From: an uncultured Lachnospiraceae bacterium
GTDB taxonomy: Bacteria > Bacillota > Clostridia > Lachnospirales > Lachnospiraceae
Assembly: GCA_910588125.1 (NCBI GenBank)
Contig: CAJUPI010000008.1
Coordinates: 16,786 to 80,785 of the forward strand
Length of the DNA: 64,000 nt
Direction: 5' to 3'
In this document: piece by piece, positions 33,864 through 42,839 of the stretch
Position numbering within the stretch: the stretch's first letter is position 1
Layout of the letters: every line of letters starts with the position of its first letter
Translations under genes and position numbers: made by a program
Notes under the pieces: model-generated
Databases searched by the model: none
The model's input: only the letters and a program-made list of their open reading frames with translations
Told to the model about the DNA's origin: nothing

Positions 33864-35156
33864 TTATTGAAACACCTTCATCAAATTTGCCACCTCTGCC
33901 TGGCAGACCGGCTCCTGAAACGAACTGTAAGCATAAAAGCAGTACCCGGAAACCTGCCCGCTCTCCCGGCCTTCCTGTACCTGCCTCTTTATGATATCGT
34001 TACGCCTCAACCACTCCGGCACAGCATTATTATCTGTGCTTCCCGATCCCGTCTTATACATAGCAAGCCCCAGATACAAACGTACCTTGCCTTTTTTCTT
34101 CAGCTGAATCCATGTTTTTAAGTTGTTTGAAAAGGCAAACGGCGCCGGGCTTCCATCGGAAAGCCTGTGTTCAAATCCCCAGTAAATCTGCGGCATAATA
34201 TAATCTACATACCCTTCCTGAGACATCCAGGTATCCACATCCGCAAAAAGACGGTTATCGCTGCGTAAATACTCCACATACCCCTCCGGACTTATCCCAA
34301 ATTGCACGTGTGGCTTCGTGCTTTTTATCGTATGATATACCTCCTGAATCAGTCGGTTGATATTCTCGCGGCGCCAGTCACTGATATTTAAAGGGCTGCC
34401 GGAAACATCATATTCCGGTTTGTCAAACCATTTATTTTCATCCTCATTATTTACTTCCGGATAAAAATAATCGTCAAAATGGATCCCATCCACATCATAA
34501 CGCTCTACAATCTCCCGTACTCCGTTTATAATTCGCCAACGTACCTCCTCCACTGCCGGATTTAAATAGTATTCTCCGTTGTGCTTTAAAACCCAGCGAT
34601 CATTGGAGCTGTCACTGTCCGACAGCCATTGCCGGACAAAGCTCTGTTCCGATACCTGGTTCCAACGATTCAGATAGCCGGTTACCCGGTAGGGATTGAT
34701 CCAGGCGTGGAACTGCAGCTTTTTCCGGTGAGCCGCCTGTACAAAATAAGCCAAAGGATCATATCCCGGATTTTTCCCCTGGGTTCCGGTTACAAACCGT
34801 GACCAGGGAAAATATTCTGACGGATACATGGCATCGGCATCCGGCCGTACCTGAACGAAGACCGCATTCATCTTTAGCTCCACGCAGCGATCCAGAATCT
34901 GATCCACACCTTCTTTAAAACCATTTTCATCTGCCGGCAGCTTCTCCCAATCCAGATAAGAAATCCACACGCCCCGCAGCTCCTGTGACGGCCCTCCTTC
35001 TGACTCTCCAGCTCCTGCCATCTTCAGGCCACTGCTCCCATCCCCCGGCGCTGCCAGAGAAAAAAATGTTCCCTCAAAGAGCAATATTCCCGTTATCATC
35101 AGGAGCCACAGGTTTGGAAACCGCCTGCCTCTTCTTTTGTTTCTTTGAACTGCCAT
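33864..35156 (-). CDS. Secreted family-10-like glycosyl hydrolase (GHL10)
   Basis: A 430-residue exported protein. The N-terminus has a basic segment (QRNKRRGRRF) and a hydrophobic core (LWLLMITGILLFEGTFF) followed by a signal-peptidase-like SLAA. The catalytic-type domain has ELRGVWISYLDWEKL, NAVFVQVRPDADAMYP, FHAWINPYRV and DGIHFDDYFYP, the signature of the GHL10 (formerly DUF187) family, TIM-barrel hydrolases linked to cell-surface glycans. AGGAGGGG lies close before the ATG at 35156; an in-frame ATG at 35195 is a weaker option. Probably acts on peptidoglycan or another wall polymer; activity not proven for the family at large. Confidence 0.88.
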   Translation of the reverse strand: MAVQRNKRRGRRFPNLWLLMITGILLFEGTFFSLAAPGDGSSGLKMAGAGESEGGPSQELRGVWISYLDWEKLPADENGFKEGVDQILDRCVELKMNAVFVQVRPDADAMYPSEYFPWSRFVTGTQGKNPGYDPLAYFVQAAHRKKLQFHAWINPYRVTGYLNRWNQVSEQSFVRQWLSDSDSSNDRWVLKHNGEYYLNPAVEEVRWRIINGVREIVERYDVDGIHFDDYFYPEVNNEDENKWFDKPEYDVSGSPLNISDWRRENINRLIQEVYHTIKSTKPHVQFGISPEGYVEYLRSDNRLFADVDTWMSQEGYVDYIMPQIYWGFEHRLSDGSPAPFAFSNNLKTWIQLKKKGKVRLYLGLAMYKTGSGSTDNNAVPEWLRRNDIIKRQVQEGRESGQVSGYCFYAYSSFQEPVCQAEVANLMKVFQ

Positions 35157-35226
35157 ATCCCCTCCTGCTCTTTCATTCTTTCTAAATATTTTCATTCCTC
35201 CCAATACTTCTCTTTCCCGGACAGCT

Positions 35227-36474
35227 TTATAATAAGAATTCCTGGAATACCCGATTACTCACATCAATGCCCCGGCGACTCAACCTCACCCAGGGAGCCT
35301 CTATTTCTATCAGGCCCTGCGCCTGAAGCTTATCAAATGCCTGTCCATAAAGCTTCCACATATTTCTTCCGAAACGGCCCAGGAATTCATTGCCCGATAC
35401 TCCCTTCATCATACGCAGGCCGAGAAACATGAATTCTTCCATTTTATCTTCCAGCGAAAGCTCCTGTATGTCACAGGCGGCGGCTCCCGCCTTTTTCAGA
35501 TCGAGAGAAAGATATTTTTTAAGGCTGGTCTCGTTGTGGTAGCGATATCCGCTGATATAGGAGGAGGCGCCAAGGCCGAGCCCCAAATAATCCACCCCTG
35601 TCCAGTACCCGATATTATGACGGCATGCAAAACCGGAGCGGGAATAATTGGAGATCTCATAGCGTTCATAGCCCTGCGCCGCCAAAAGCTCTCCGGTCAT
35701 CTCATACATCTTCCGATCGGTATCTTCATCCGGCAACGGGGGCAGCTCCATATGGTTATTTCCGTAGTCTCCTGGCAAAATGCTCCTGGACTGGTGACTG
35801 CTGCGGAGCTTTTGCGTCTCTTCCTCAGTCAAGGGAATACCTCCTTCTCCGCCATATCTCTCATAAAAAGGTGTCCCCTCCTCTATGATCAGGCTGTAGG
35901 CAGAAATATGCTCGGGTTTTAACATCAGCACCTTGCGCAGCGTATTCTTCCAGGAATGGATATCCTGCCCCGGTAAAGCAGACATCAAATCGACACTGAT
36001 ATTGGAAAATCCCACCTGCCTGGCACGCTGATAGCTTTTTAAAAAATCGTCGAAGGTGTGGATTCTGCCCAAAATTTTCAATTCCAAATCATCTGCTGAC
36101 TGAAGTCCCAGGCTCAGGCGATTGATACCGCCCTCCCGATAAACCTCCAGCTTTTCCATCGTCAGCGTCCCCGGATTGGCCTCGATAGTGATCTCCGCAT
36201 CTTCCGCAATCCGGAAGCAGCTATGGAGCACCGCGAACAATTCGCCGATCAGCTCCGCCGGCATCAGAGAAGGCGTCCCTCCTCCCAAAAAAATACTAGT
36301 CACACAACTGTCCGGAAAACAGGGGCTCTGCCCGTATATTTCTTCAATCAGCTTGTCCATATAGTCCCGGTACGTAGATTCCGGAACCGCAAAGGATAAG
36401 AAATCGCAATAAGCGCATTTCCGGGCACAAAACGGAATATGGATGTAAAGTTCCAGTTCTCGTTTATTCATCAT
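35227..36474 (-). CDS. hemW: Radical SAM heme chaperone HemW
   Basis: A 415-residue HemW-type protein. The radical-SAM CxxxCxxC with the extra Cys typical of the HemN/HemW group is in HIPFCARKCAYCDFLSF; GGGTPSLMP and TIEANPGTL follow. HemW binds heme and delivers it to target proteins; it is not a coproporphyrinogen oxidase although often annotated as one. The start overlaps the lepA end by 11 bases, reproducing the lepA-hemW order of many Firmicutes. hrcA and the chaperone genes that often follow are absent here. Confidence 0.95.
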   Translation of the reverse strand: MMNKRELELYIHIPFCARKCAYCDFLSFAVPESTYRDYMDKLIEEIYGQSPCFPDSCVTSIFLGGGTPSLMPAELIGELFAVLHSCFRIAEDAEITIEANPGTLTMEKLEVYREGGINRLSLGLQSADDLELKILGRIHTFDDFLKSYQRARQVGFSNISVDLMSALPGQDIHSWKNTLRKVLMLKPEHISAYSLIIEEGTPFYERYGGEGGIPLTEEETQKLRSSHQSRSILPGDYGNNHMELPPLPDEDTDRKMYEMTGELLAAQGYERYEISNYSRSGFACRHNIGYWTGVDYLGLGLGASSYISGYRYHNETSLKKYLSLDLKKAGAAACDIQELSLEDKMEEFMFLGLRMMKGVSGNEFLGRFGRNMWKLYGQAFDKLQAQGLIEIEAPWVRLSRRGIDVSNRVFQEFLL

Positions 36475-38278
36475 CTAATTTTAGCACACTCATAAAAGCT
36501 TTCTGCGGAATCTCCACATTTCCTATCTGGCGCATCCGCTTCTTCCCTTCTTTTTGCTTCTCCAGCAGTTTCTTCTTGCGGGTGATATCCCCGCCATAGC
36601 ATTTGGCTAACACGTCCTTGCGTACCGCCTTCACGGTCTCCCGGGCAATGATTTTCCCCCCCACAGCCGCTTGTATGGGGATTTCAAAAAGATGGCGCGG
36701 AATCTCTTCTTTCAGCTTCTCGCACATCTTCCGGCCACGCTCATAGGCAGATGCCCCATGGACAATGAAGGACAAGGCGTCCACCTCCTCCCGGTTCACC
36801 AGGATATCCAATTTAACCAGTTCTGCCTGCTCGTATCCCTTCAGGTCATAATCAAACGAGGCATAGCCCCGGGAACGAGATTTTAATGCATCAAAAAAAT
36901 CATAAATAATCTCGTTGAGAGGCAAATCGTATTTCAAAAGAGCCCGGGTCTCCTCCATGTATTCCATCCCTTTATAGACACCACGCCTCTCCTGGCACAG
37001 CGTCATGATCGCGCCCACGAACTCCGTAGTCACCATAATCTCCGCTGAGACAATCGGCTCTTCCATATAATCGATCTCTGTGGGATCCGGCATATTGGTA
37101 GGATTCGTCAGCTCAATCATCTCTCCGTTTTTCTTATGAATGTGGTAGACTACGCTGGGCGCTGTCGTAACCAAATCGAGATTATACTCCCGCTCCAGCC
37201 GTTCCTGAATAATCTCCAGATGCAAAAGCCCCAAAAAACCACATCGGAAGCCAAACCCAAGAGCTACCGATGTCTCTGGCTCAAAGAACAGAGAAGCATC
37301 ATTTAGCTGAAGCTTTTCCAATGCCTCCCGCAAATCATTATAACGGGCACCGTCTGCCGGATACAAGCCGCAGTATACCATTGAGGTTACTTTCTTATAG
37401 CCTGGCAATGGCTGGGCACATGGATTCTGTGCGTCCGTCACCGTGTCTCCTACCATGGTATCCTTTACATTCTTGATACTGGCAGTCAAATATCCTACCA
37501 TGCCGGCACTCAATTTATCACAGGGAATAAACTGGCCGGCGCCGAAATATCCCACCTCTACGATCTCTGCTTCTGCACCGGTAGCCATCATCCGGATCCG
37601 GGTCCCCTTTTCCATCGTCCCTTCCACAATCCGGCAAAAGACGATCACTCCTTTATAGGAATCATATACCGAATCAAAAATCAAAGCCTGTAAAGGCGCC
37701 TGGGGATCGCCCTTTGGCGCAGGTATCTTATGCACGATCGCCTCCAGGACGTCTTCTACATTCAATCCCGTCTTCGCCGATATCCGCGGCGCATCATGGG
37801 CCTCCAGCCCAATCACGTCTTCAATCTCACTGGCAACCCGATCCGGCTCTGCACTGGCCAGGTCAATCTTATTGATCACCGGCACTACATCCAAATCATT
37901 GTCTAAAGCTAAATAAACATTTGCCAGGGTCTGGGCTTCGATCCCCTGAGCCGCATCCACCACCAGAATCGCCCCGTCACAGGCAGCCAGGCTACGACTT
38001 ACTTCGTAGTTAAAATCCACATGTCCCGGTGTATCGATCAGATTAAAAATATATTCCTCCCCGTCCTTTGCCCGATAAACCGTCCGCACAGTCTGCGCTT
38101 TTATCGTGATACCCCGTTCCCGCTCCAAATCCATATTATCCAATACCTGGGACTGCATCTCCCGGCTGGTGAGAAGCCCTGTCATCTCAATGATACGGTC
38201 TGCCAGAGTAGACTTCCCGTGATCGATATGTGCGATAATACAAAAATTTCGGATTTTGCTCTGGTCCATTCCTGCCAT
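36464..38278 (-). CDS. lepA: Elongation factor 4 (LepA)
   Basis: A 604-residue translational GTPase that back-translocates stalled ribosomes. G1 IAHIDHGKSTLADRI, G3 DTPGHVDFNYEVSRS and G4 NKIDLASAEP are clear. The LepA-specific C-terminal domain ends AKCYGGDITRKKKLLEKQKE, KRMRQIGNVEIPQKAF. Length is standard. It lies 89 bases after spoIIP, the arrangement seen across spore formers (spoIIP-lepA-hemW). Confidence 0.98.
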   Translation of the reverse strand: MAGMDQSKIRNFCIIAHIDHGKSTLADRIIEMTGLLTSREMQSQVLDNMDLERERGITIKAQTVRTVYRAKDGEEYIFNLIDTPGHVDFNYEVSRSLAACDGAILVVDAAQGIEAQTLANVYLALDNDLDVVPVINKIDLASAEPDRVASEIEDVIGLEAHDAPRISAKTGLNVEDVLEAIVHKIPAPKGDPQAPLQALIFDSVYDSYKGVIVFCRIVEGTMEKGTRIRMMATGAEAEIVEVGYFGAGQFIPCDKLSAGMVGYLTASIKNVKDTMVGDTVTDAQNPCAQPLPGYKKVTSMVYCGLYPADGARYNDLREALEKLQLNDASLFFEPETSVALGFGFRCGFLGLLHLEIIQERLEREYNLDLVTTAPSVVYHIHKKNGEMIELTNPTNMPDPTEIDYMEEPIVSAEIMVTTEFVGAIMTLCQERRGVYKGMEYMEETRALLKYDLPLNEIIYDFFDALKSRSRGYASFDYDLKGYEQAELVKLDILVNREEVDALSFIVHGASAYERGRKMCEKLKEEIPRHLFEIPIQAAVGGKIIARETVKAVRKDVLAKCYGGDITRKKKLLEKQKEGKKRMRQIGNVEIPQKAFMSVLKLDDE

Positions 38279-38367
38279 ATAGTTCCCTCTCTCGCTTTTA
38301 TCTCTTACTTCTGAATCAGTAAATCCAAAGTAGGACTATGTTGTTTTCTATAAAATATACCATTTTT

Positions 38368-39492
38368 TCATCTGCCTTGCAACACCCTATCTAAAAGTTC
38401 CGCCAGCGGCTCCATGGCATTGTATGCTTCCTCGCCACTGTTGGTCTGTGCTCCTACTTCAATCAATGCCGAACGCGGCCGCAAATGCAGGTTGTAGCGG
38501 AGACCTTTCATATATATTTTCCTGGTATAGCCAGGAAAACGTTGCGCCGCATCGAGCTGCATCTGCAAAGTAAAAGCCAGGTTTTCCCGGAGATAGGGAT
38601 TCGGCAGGTATGCAATCTCTTCTTCCGGCGTCCGGCTCATGCCCTGAAAAAACATAATATTTGCTGTCGGCTTTCCATTTACCTCTGACATCAGATGCAA
38701 AGTATCCTTTACTCCGTCGCGGTGCAAATCCAGCACTACCTCGATAGAGGGATTCTCCTGTAAAATCTTACTGATTCCCTCCAGCGCATAATTGTAAGCA
38801 CGGCTTCGATCCAGCGTCCCTCCTTGGATATCATACCTGCTTGTATCATGGATTACGCCCCAGCCCTTTTCTTCCAAAAGCTGTGTCAGCCGATTCCCAA
38901 TGCCAACCACAGATGCCTCTGGGTTTTCTGGCCCATAATCTGCATAGGTCTCTTGCGAATGTGTATGATAAATCAAAATTTGAGGCTTTGGACCGCCCTT
39001 TTCCAGCCCCAGATCCATATCCAGAAGCTCCTCTGCCCTCATCAGCTCCCTGGGAGCTGTCGTCGAAGTATGAACACTGTAAAAATTCTTCATCAGATAA
39101 TCATAATCCTGTAGCTGAGCCAGCGCCGGTATGTTTTCTCCTTTTCGGCCATTTTCTCCATCCCCTCTGCCATCAATACCTTCTGTCGCCATAATCCCTT
39201 GTATATTGTCGCTTGCCGTTCTTTCCTGATTCACATCTTCTCCCGTTTCCTGATTTTGGGGCCGGTTCCATCCTCCCCCCATGGTTCCTGCATTTTCGGG
39301 TCCGGCACCGGTACTCTCATCCCAAAAAAGGTACACGTATGTGTCATACGTATACCTGTAGTTCTGGTAAATCGCATAAGAAGGATCTCTCCCGTATTCC
39401 CGTACTGGTTCCTTATCCGGCGCCATAGCCGGATAACAGCCTCCCAGCAACAAAGTCAAACCACGAATCAACCATATCATCAGCTCATTCAA
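38368..39492 (-). CDS. spoIIP: Stage II sporulation protein P (SpoIIP)
   Basis: A 374-residue peptidoglycan amidase/endopeptidase needed for engulfment together with SpoIID and SpoIIM. An N-terminal hydrophobic anchor (MIWLIRGLTLLLGG) is followed by a poorly conserved Glu/Gly-rich linker (about 60-120) and the catalytic domain with ILIYHTHSQETYADYG, VVGIGNRLTQLLEEKG, VVLDLHRDGV and RSALIEVGAQTN. Its start overlaps sigE by 8 bases, so it is cotranslated with the sigma factor that normally activates it. The closest Shine-Dalgarno (GGAGA) is 14-18 bases upstream, so the exact start is uncertain by a few codons. Confidence 0.93.
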   Translation of the reverse strand: MNELMIWLIRGLTLLLGGCYPAMAPDKEPVREYGRDPSYAIYQNYRYTYDTYVYLFWDESTGAGPENAGTMGGGWNRPQNQETGEDVNQERTASDNIQGIMATEGIDGRGDGENGRKGENIPALAQLQDYDYLMKNFYSVHTSTTAPRELMRAEELLDMDLGLEKGGPKPQILIYHTHSQETYADYGPENPEASVVGIGNRLTQLLEEKGWGVIHDTSRYDIQGGTLDRSRAYNYALEGISKILQENPSIEVVLDLHRDGVKDTLHLMSEVNGKPTANIMFFQGMSRTPEEEIAYLPNPYLRENLAFTLQMQLDAAQRFPGYTRKIYMKGLRYNLHLRPRSALIEVGAQTNSGEEAYNAMEPLAELLDRVLQGR

Positions 39493-40225
39493 GCCGAATG
39501 ATCTCCTTTTTCAGACGTTTCATAATCTTCTTTTCCAGACGGGAAATATAGGACTGGGAAATGCCTAACAAATCAGCTACCTCTTTCTGTGTCATCTCGT
39601 TTCCATCTGCATCCTTTAATCCATAACGCAGTTCAACAATTTTCCGTTCCCGGGGATTCAAGCGGCTGATAGCATGGTTCAGCAGGCTTTTTTCTGTCTC
39701 ATCTTCCAGATCCCGGTAGATGACATCCTCGTCTGTCCCCAGAATATCGGACAATAAAAGCTCGTTACCATCCCAATCCACGTTAAGAGGTTCATCAATG
39801 GATACCTCCATGCGGGTTTTATTGTTTCTGCGCAGATACATGAGAATCTCATTTTCAATACAGCGGGAAGCATAGGTAGCCAGCTTGATATTCTTTTCCG
39901 GATTAAAAGTATTGATCGCCTTGATCAGCCCAATCGTACCAATCGAGATCAAATCTTCCACCCCTACACAGGTATTATCAAATTTCTTGGCAATATAGAC
40001 TACCAATCGCAGGTTATGCTCAATCAGCTGCGAACGGGCCTCTTTTTCTTCCTCTGTCCCCAGCTGAGCTATCCGCTCTGCTTCCTCCTTCGCATCCAAA
40101 GGTGGCGGCAGGATATCAGCGCCGCCTATGTAATGCACCTCTCCCTGACGTTGCCATAGCATTGTTGTAAAAGAGGGCGCCGCTTTGAATTGAAACCGAT
40201 TCGGTATGGAAACCTTTACTATCAT
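39485..40225 (-). CDS. sigE: Sporulation sigma factor SigE (pro-sigma-E)
   Basis: A 246-residue mother-cell sigma factor. A pro-sequence (about residues 1-33) ends at EVHYIGGADILPPPL, where the Bacillus protein is cut by SpoIIGA. Region 2 is LIEHNLRLVVYIAKKF and SIGTIGLIKAINTFNPEKN with ATYASRCIENEILMYLRR; region 4 HTH is TQKEVADLLGISQSYISRLE. It follows spoIIGA by 91 bases, as in spore formers. sigG, its usual downstream neighbour, is absent; spoIIP overlaps instead. Transcription comes from the Spo0A-type promoter upstream of spoIIGA. Confidence 0.96.
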   Translation of the reverse strand: MIVKVSIPNRFQFKAAPSFTTMLWQRQGEVHYIGGADILPPPLDAKEEAERIAQLGTEEEKEARSQLIEHNLRLVVYIAKKFDNTCVGVEDLISIGTIGLIKAINTFNPEKNIKLATYASRCIENEILMYLRRNNKTRMEVSIDEPLNVDWDGNELLLSDILGTDEDVIYRDLEDETEKSLLNHAISRLNPRERKIVELRYGLKDADGNEMTQKEVADLLGISQSYISRLEKKIMKRLKKEIIRLE

Positions 40226-40316
40226 TTCTTTATAATTCCTCCAAATTCATTCTTCATTATGTAGCTGTTTTATAAGCTTACAGTTACATGCAAAATCCGC
40301 AGCTGTTACCGGCCGG

Positions 40317-41189
40317 TTATCTTTTTGACCCATGAAGCAACATCTCATAACGATTATCCGACGACAATGGCCGTTTACTGATTGCCAGCCATGGCCGGTC
40401 ATAATGTCGGATTCCCCCTCCCTCTTTTTCTACTTCCATGAAATCAATCCGGATTCCAGGCATCATGGCATATTCGGAATCTACAGTCCGAAACGGAATA
40501 TAAATTATCTGAGGAACTGTCTTACACAAAGCAAGGGAGACCGATTTGGTAACTACATGAACGGGCTGGCCGCCATAAGGCTCATATAACTGGTTTCCCG
40601 TATCCCACAATGCCGTTACCACTCGTTCTGTTCCCCGGTAGGACAGCTTTACCTGACATAGGACCGCTTGTTCTTTGGCTTTTTTTCTGACCAGTTTCAG
40701 ACAGGCAAGAATGCCAAAATAAATTCCCGCCGCCAACAGGCACAGGGGAAAAAGTTTCCACTGGCAAACGGCTCTTGTTCCTGAAAGGTAATATCCTGTT
40801 GTCATTTGATCTCCCAACAGATCAAAAATCCCTCCAGCCATCACGCTTACCAGCCAGAAGGCCACCAGGCAGCTTCCCACATGGTGAAAATTCAGCCAGT
40901 CATGCCACCTCCTTTTGTCAGGCTGGCAACACCGGCGCCGCCCGGTGCCAAAAGCCACTATTACCATGGCCGTCCCCAACCCCAGCCAAGCCAAAAGGAA
41001 TGCGGCCCAGCCAGAAGGCTCCTGGAATAATAAATTCAGACAGGCCCATACTCCTCCCAGCAAAGAAGATAACGCCAGTCTCCACCAGGGCGACGACAAA
41101 TGAAGCAGATAATTTACCAGTGAAAGCAGCAGATAATCCATTCCAAAATTAACCAGAAAAAAAACGTCCAGATACAACGTGATTGCCAC
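40317..41189 (-). CDS. spoIIGA: Sigma-E processing peptidase SpoIIGA
   Basis: A 290-residue membrane aspartic protease that activates pro-sigma-E. The N-terminal half has about five membrane helices (MAITLYLDVFFLVNFGMDYL, LLLSLVNYLLH, and so on). The cytoplasmic protease domain has the catalytic Asp in VTALWDTGNQLYEPYGG and a second conserved block, IPFRTVDSEYAMMPGIRID. Start: GGGAGG lies about 20 bases upstream of the ATG at 41189; no better codon is in frame. It is the first gene of spoIIGA-sigE-spoIIP. Confidence 0.93.
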   Translation of the reverse strand: MAITLYLDVFFLVNFGMDYLLLSLVNYLLHLSSPWWRLALSSLLGGVWACLNLLFQEPSGWAAFLLAWLGLGTAMVIVAFGTGRRRCCQPDKRRWHDWLNFHHVGSCLVAFWLVSVMAGGIFDLLGDQMTTGYYLSGTRAVCQWKLFPLCLLAAGIYFGILACLKLVRKKAKEQAVLCQVKLSYRGTERVVTALWDTGNQLYEPYGGQPVHVVTKSVSLALCKTVPQIIYIPFRTVDSEYAMMPGIRIDFMEVEKEGGGIRHYDRPWLAISKRPLSSDNRYEMLLHGSKR

Positions 41190-41264
41190 GTTCGAAAAGT
41201 CTCACCTCCCTGTCACACAGAACAGCCATTTCGATACCTTCCCTGTTCGTTCACAGCTACTATT

Positions 41265-41298
41265 ATTATAAACACTGTTAAGAGAAAATTTTGTCAAA
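41265..41298 (-). promoter_or_regulatory. spoIIG promoter with long spacer and Spo0A box
   Basis: Minus strand TTGACA and TATAAT are separated by 21 bases, not 17. The -35 overlaps TTTGTCAAA on the plus strand (41290-41298), one mismatch from the Spo0A box TTTGTCGAA. The Bacillus subtilis spoIIG promoter has the same architecture: sigma-A elements too far apart for use without bound Spo0A~P. Predicts activation of spoIIGA-sigE at the onset of sporulation. Confidence 0.65.
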
Positions 41299-41330
41299 GA
41301 CAGAGAGCTAACCCCATTTTTTTGCACGAC

Positions 41331-41366
41331 AAAAAAAGACAGAAAACTCCCCGAGCTTCTGTCTTT
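41331..41366 (-). terminator. Rho-independent terminator after ftsZ
   Basis: Minus strand AAAGACAGAA pairs with TTCTGTCTTT around GCTCGGGGAGTT, followed by a T-run. It isolates the spoIIG promoter from read-through of the division cluster. Confidence 0.85.
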
Positions 41367-41426
41367 CTATTCCATATAACAATCCCTGTATCCTTGAGCA
41401 CAAATCCGTCCTGGCTTTGTTTCGCA

Positions 41427-42662
41427 CTAACGCTTATTCTTTAAAAAATCCGGAATATTAATCTGTACATCCCGATTCATCGGACGATAAGCCGCCTGCT
41501 GTGAAGGTGCCTGCTGAGACCCCATGCCCGGCTGCACCGGTTTTTGCTGCATCGGTTGAGGTTGCCCTGTCCTGGCTGTGGCACTCGCCTCGGCCGCTGC
41601 CGCCGCTGAATTTGCATTCTGATTCGTAAAGTTCATTCCGCCAGGCATCTTTGGCTTATAATTGTTAAAACCAGCCATCGCCTTGTTCACCGAAGATGCG
41701 GCATTCACACTATGACCATCCAGTCCGGTAGCGATCACTGTAATGCTGGCCTCATCCTGCGCATTCTCATCATACATGGCCCCAAATATAATATTGGCAT
41801 CATCACCGGCCAGCTCCTGAACATAGCTTGCCGCTTCATTGGCCTCAATCAGGCTGATATCTCCCGAGATATTGATGATCACATGTGTGGCGCCTTCAAT
41901 CGTAGTCTCTAAAAGAGGGCTCGACACTGCCTGCTTCACAGCTTCCAGCGCCTTCTCATCACCCTTGGCATGTCCGATCCCGATATGGGCGATCCCCTTG
42001 TCCGTCATGACTGTCTGCACGTCAGCAAAATCCAGATTAATCAGGCCCGGCACATTGATCAGATCTGTGATCCCCTGAACCGCCTGCTGCAAAACCTCGT
42101 CCGCTTTTCTCAAAGCATCTGGCATGGTGGTCCGGCGGTCTACGATCTCCAACAGCTTGTCATTGGGAATCACAATCAAAGTATCCACGCTCTCCTTCAA
42201 ACGCTCAATGCCGCTGAGGGCATTTGTCATGCGGGTCTTCGCCTCAAAACGGAACGGCTTGGTCACCACACCTACCGTCAAAATCCCCATGTCCTTTGCC
42301 AGGCGAGCAATCACCGGAGCGGCTCCAGTACCTGTACCGCCTCCCATCCCACAGGTGACAAAAACCATATCAGCCCCTTTCATAACCTGGGCTAACTCAT
42401 CAGAATTCTCCTCTGCCGCCTTCTGCCCTACTTCCGGCTTCGCTCCTGCCCCCAATCCCTTAGTCAGCTTCTCTCCAATCTGCATAGCGGTCGGCGCCTT
42501 ACAAAACTGCAACGCCTGCTTATCTGTATTGATTCCGATGAATTCCACACCGGCAATATTTTCCTCAATCATACGATTCACGGCATTATTACCTGCGCCG
42601 CCGACTCCGATCACTACAATTCTTGCAGAATTTTCCGCCTCATTTATCTTAATCTCTAACAA
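41427..42662 (-). CDS. ftsZ: Cell division protein FtsZ
   Basis: A 411-residue tubulin-like GTPase forming the division ring. The tubulin signature is GMGGGTGTGAAPVIARLA; VVGVGGAGNNAVNRM-like start (here VIGVGGAGNNAVNRMI) binds the nucleotide. A Gln/Ala/Pro-rich linker (320-395) leads to the C-terminal interaction peptide VQINIPDFLKNKR. The start codon is TTG at 42662 with AGGAGG 9 bases upstream; the next ATG is far inside. It has its own promoter at 42746-42774 and a terminator downstream. ftsA, usually just upstream, is missing; membrane attachment probably relies on SepF, encoded elsewhere. Confidence 0.98.
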   Translation of the reverse strand: MLEIKINEAENSARIVVIGVGGAGNNAVNRMIEENIAGVEFIGINTDKQALQFCKAPTAMQIGEKLTKGLGAGAKPEVGQKAAEENSDELAQVMKGADMVFVTCGMGGGTGTGAAPVIARLAKDMGILTVGVVTKPFRFEAKTRMTNALSGIERLKESVDTLIVIPNDKLLEIVDRRTTMPDALRKADEVLQQAVQGITDLINVPGLINLDFADVQTVMTDKGIAHIGIGHAKGDEKALEAVKQAVSSPLLETTIEGATHVIINISGDISLIEANEAASYVQELAGDDANIIFGAMYDENAQDEASITVIATGLDGHSVNAASSVNKAMAGFNNYKPKMPGGMNFTNQNANSAAAAAEASATARTGQPQPMQQKPVQPGMGSQQAPSQQAAYRPMNRDVQINIPDFLKNKR

Positions 42663-42745
42663 GACTTTCTTCCTCCTTCAGCCCTCTCAGATCCATCTCT
42701 GCATGTATCATCCCTCATATGCATTCTCAATCTGGTCTATCTAAT

Positions 42746-42774
42746 ACTATATGTGATTTTTTAAAAAATATCAA
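42746..42774 (-). promoter_or_regulatory. Promoter for ftsZ
   Basis: Minus strand TTGATA and TATAGT with a 17-base spacer, 84 bases before the TTG start. Gives ftsZ independent expression at the end of the division cluster. Confidence 0.7.
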
Positions 42775-42784
42775 CCGTTATTTT

Positions 42785-42807
42785 ACAAAAACTTTGCAAG
42801 TTTTTGT
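42785..42807. terminator. AT-rich hairpin after ftsQ
   Basis: ACAAAAACTT and AAGTTTTTGT pair perfectly for 10 bases around a TGC loop, 33 bases after the ftsQ stop and just before the ftsZ promoter. Its T-run is inside the stem, so termination is possible but unproven. Confidence 0.45.
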
Positions 42808-42839
42808 CCCCTCTCCGAATCAATCCCGACAATTCCGGA

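Noticed and set aside
38370..38400. GGGTGTTGCAA near the spoIIP stop, like the ends of the fold-back repeats
   Set aside because: Only 11 bases match, there is no second arm, and the match encodes the normal SpoIIP C-terminus, so chance is the best explanation.
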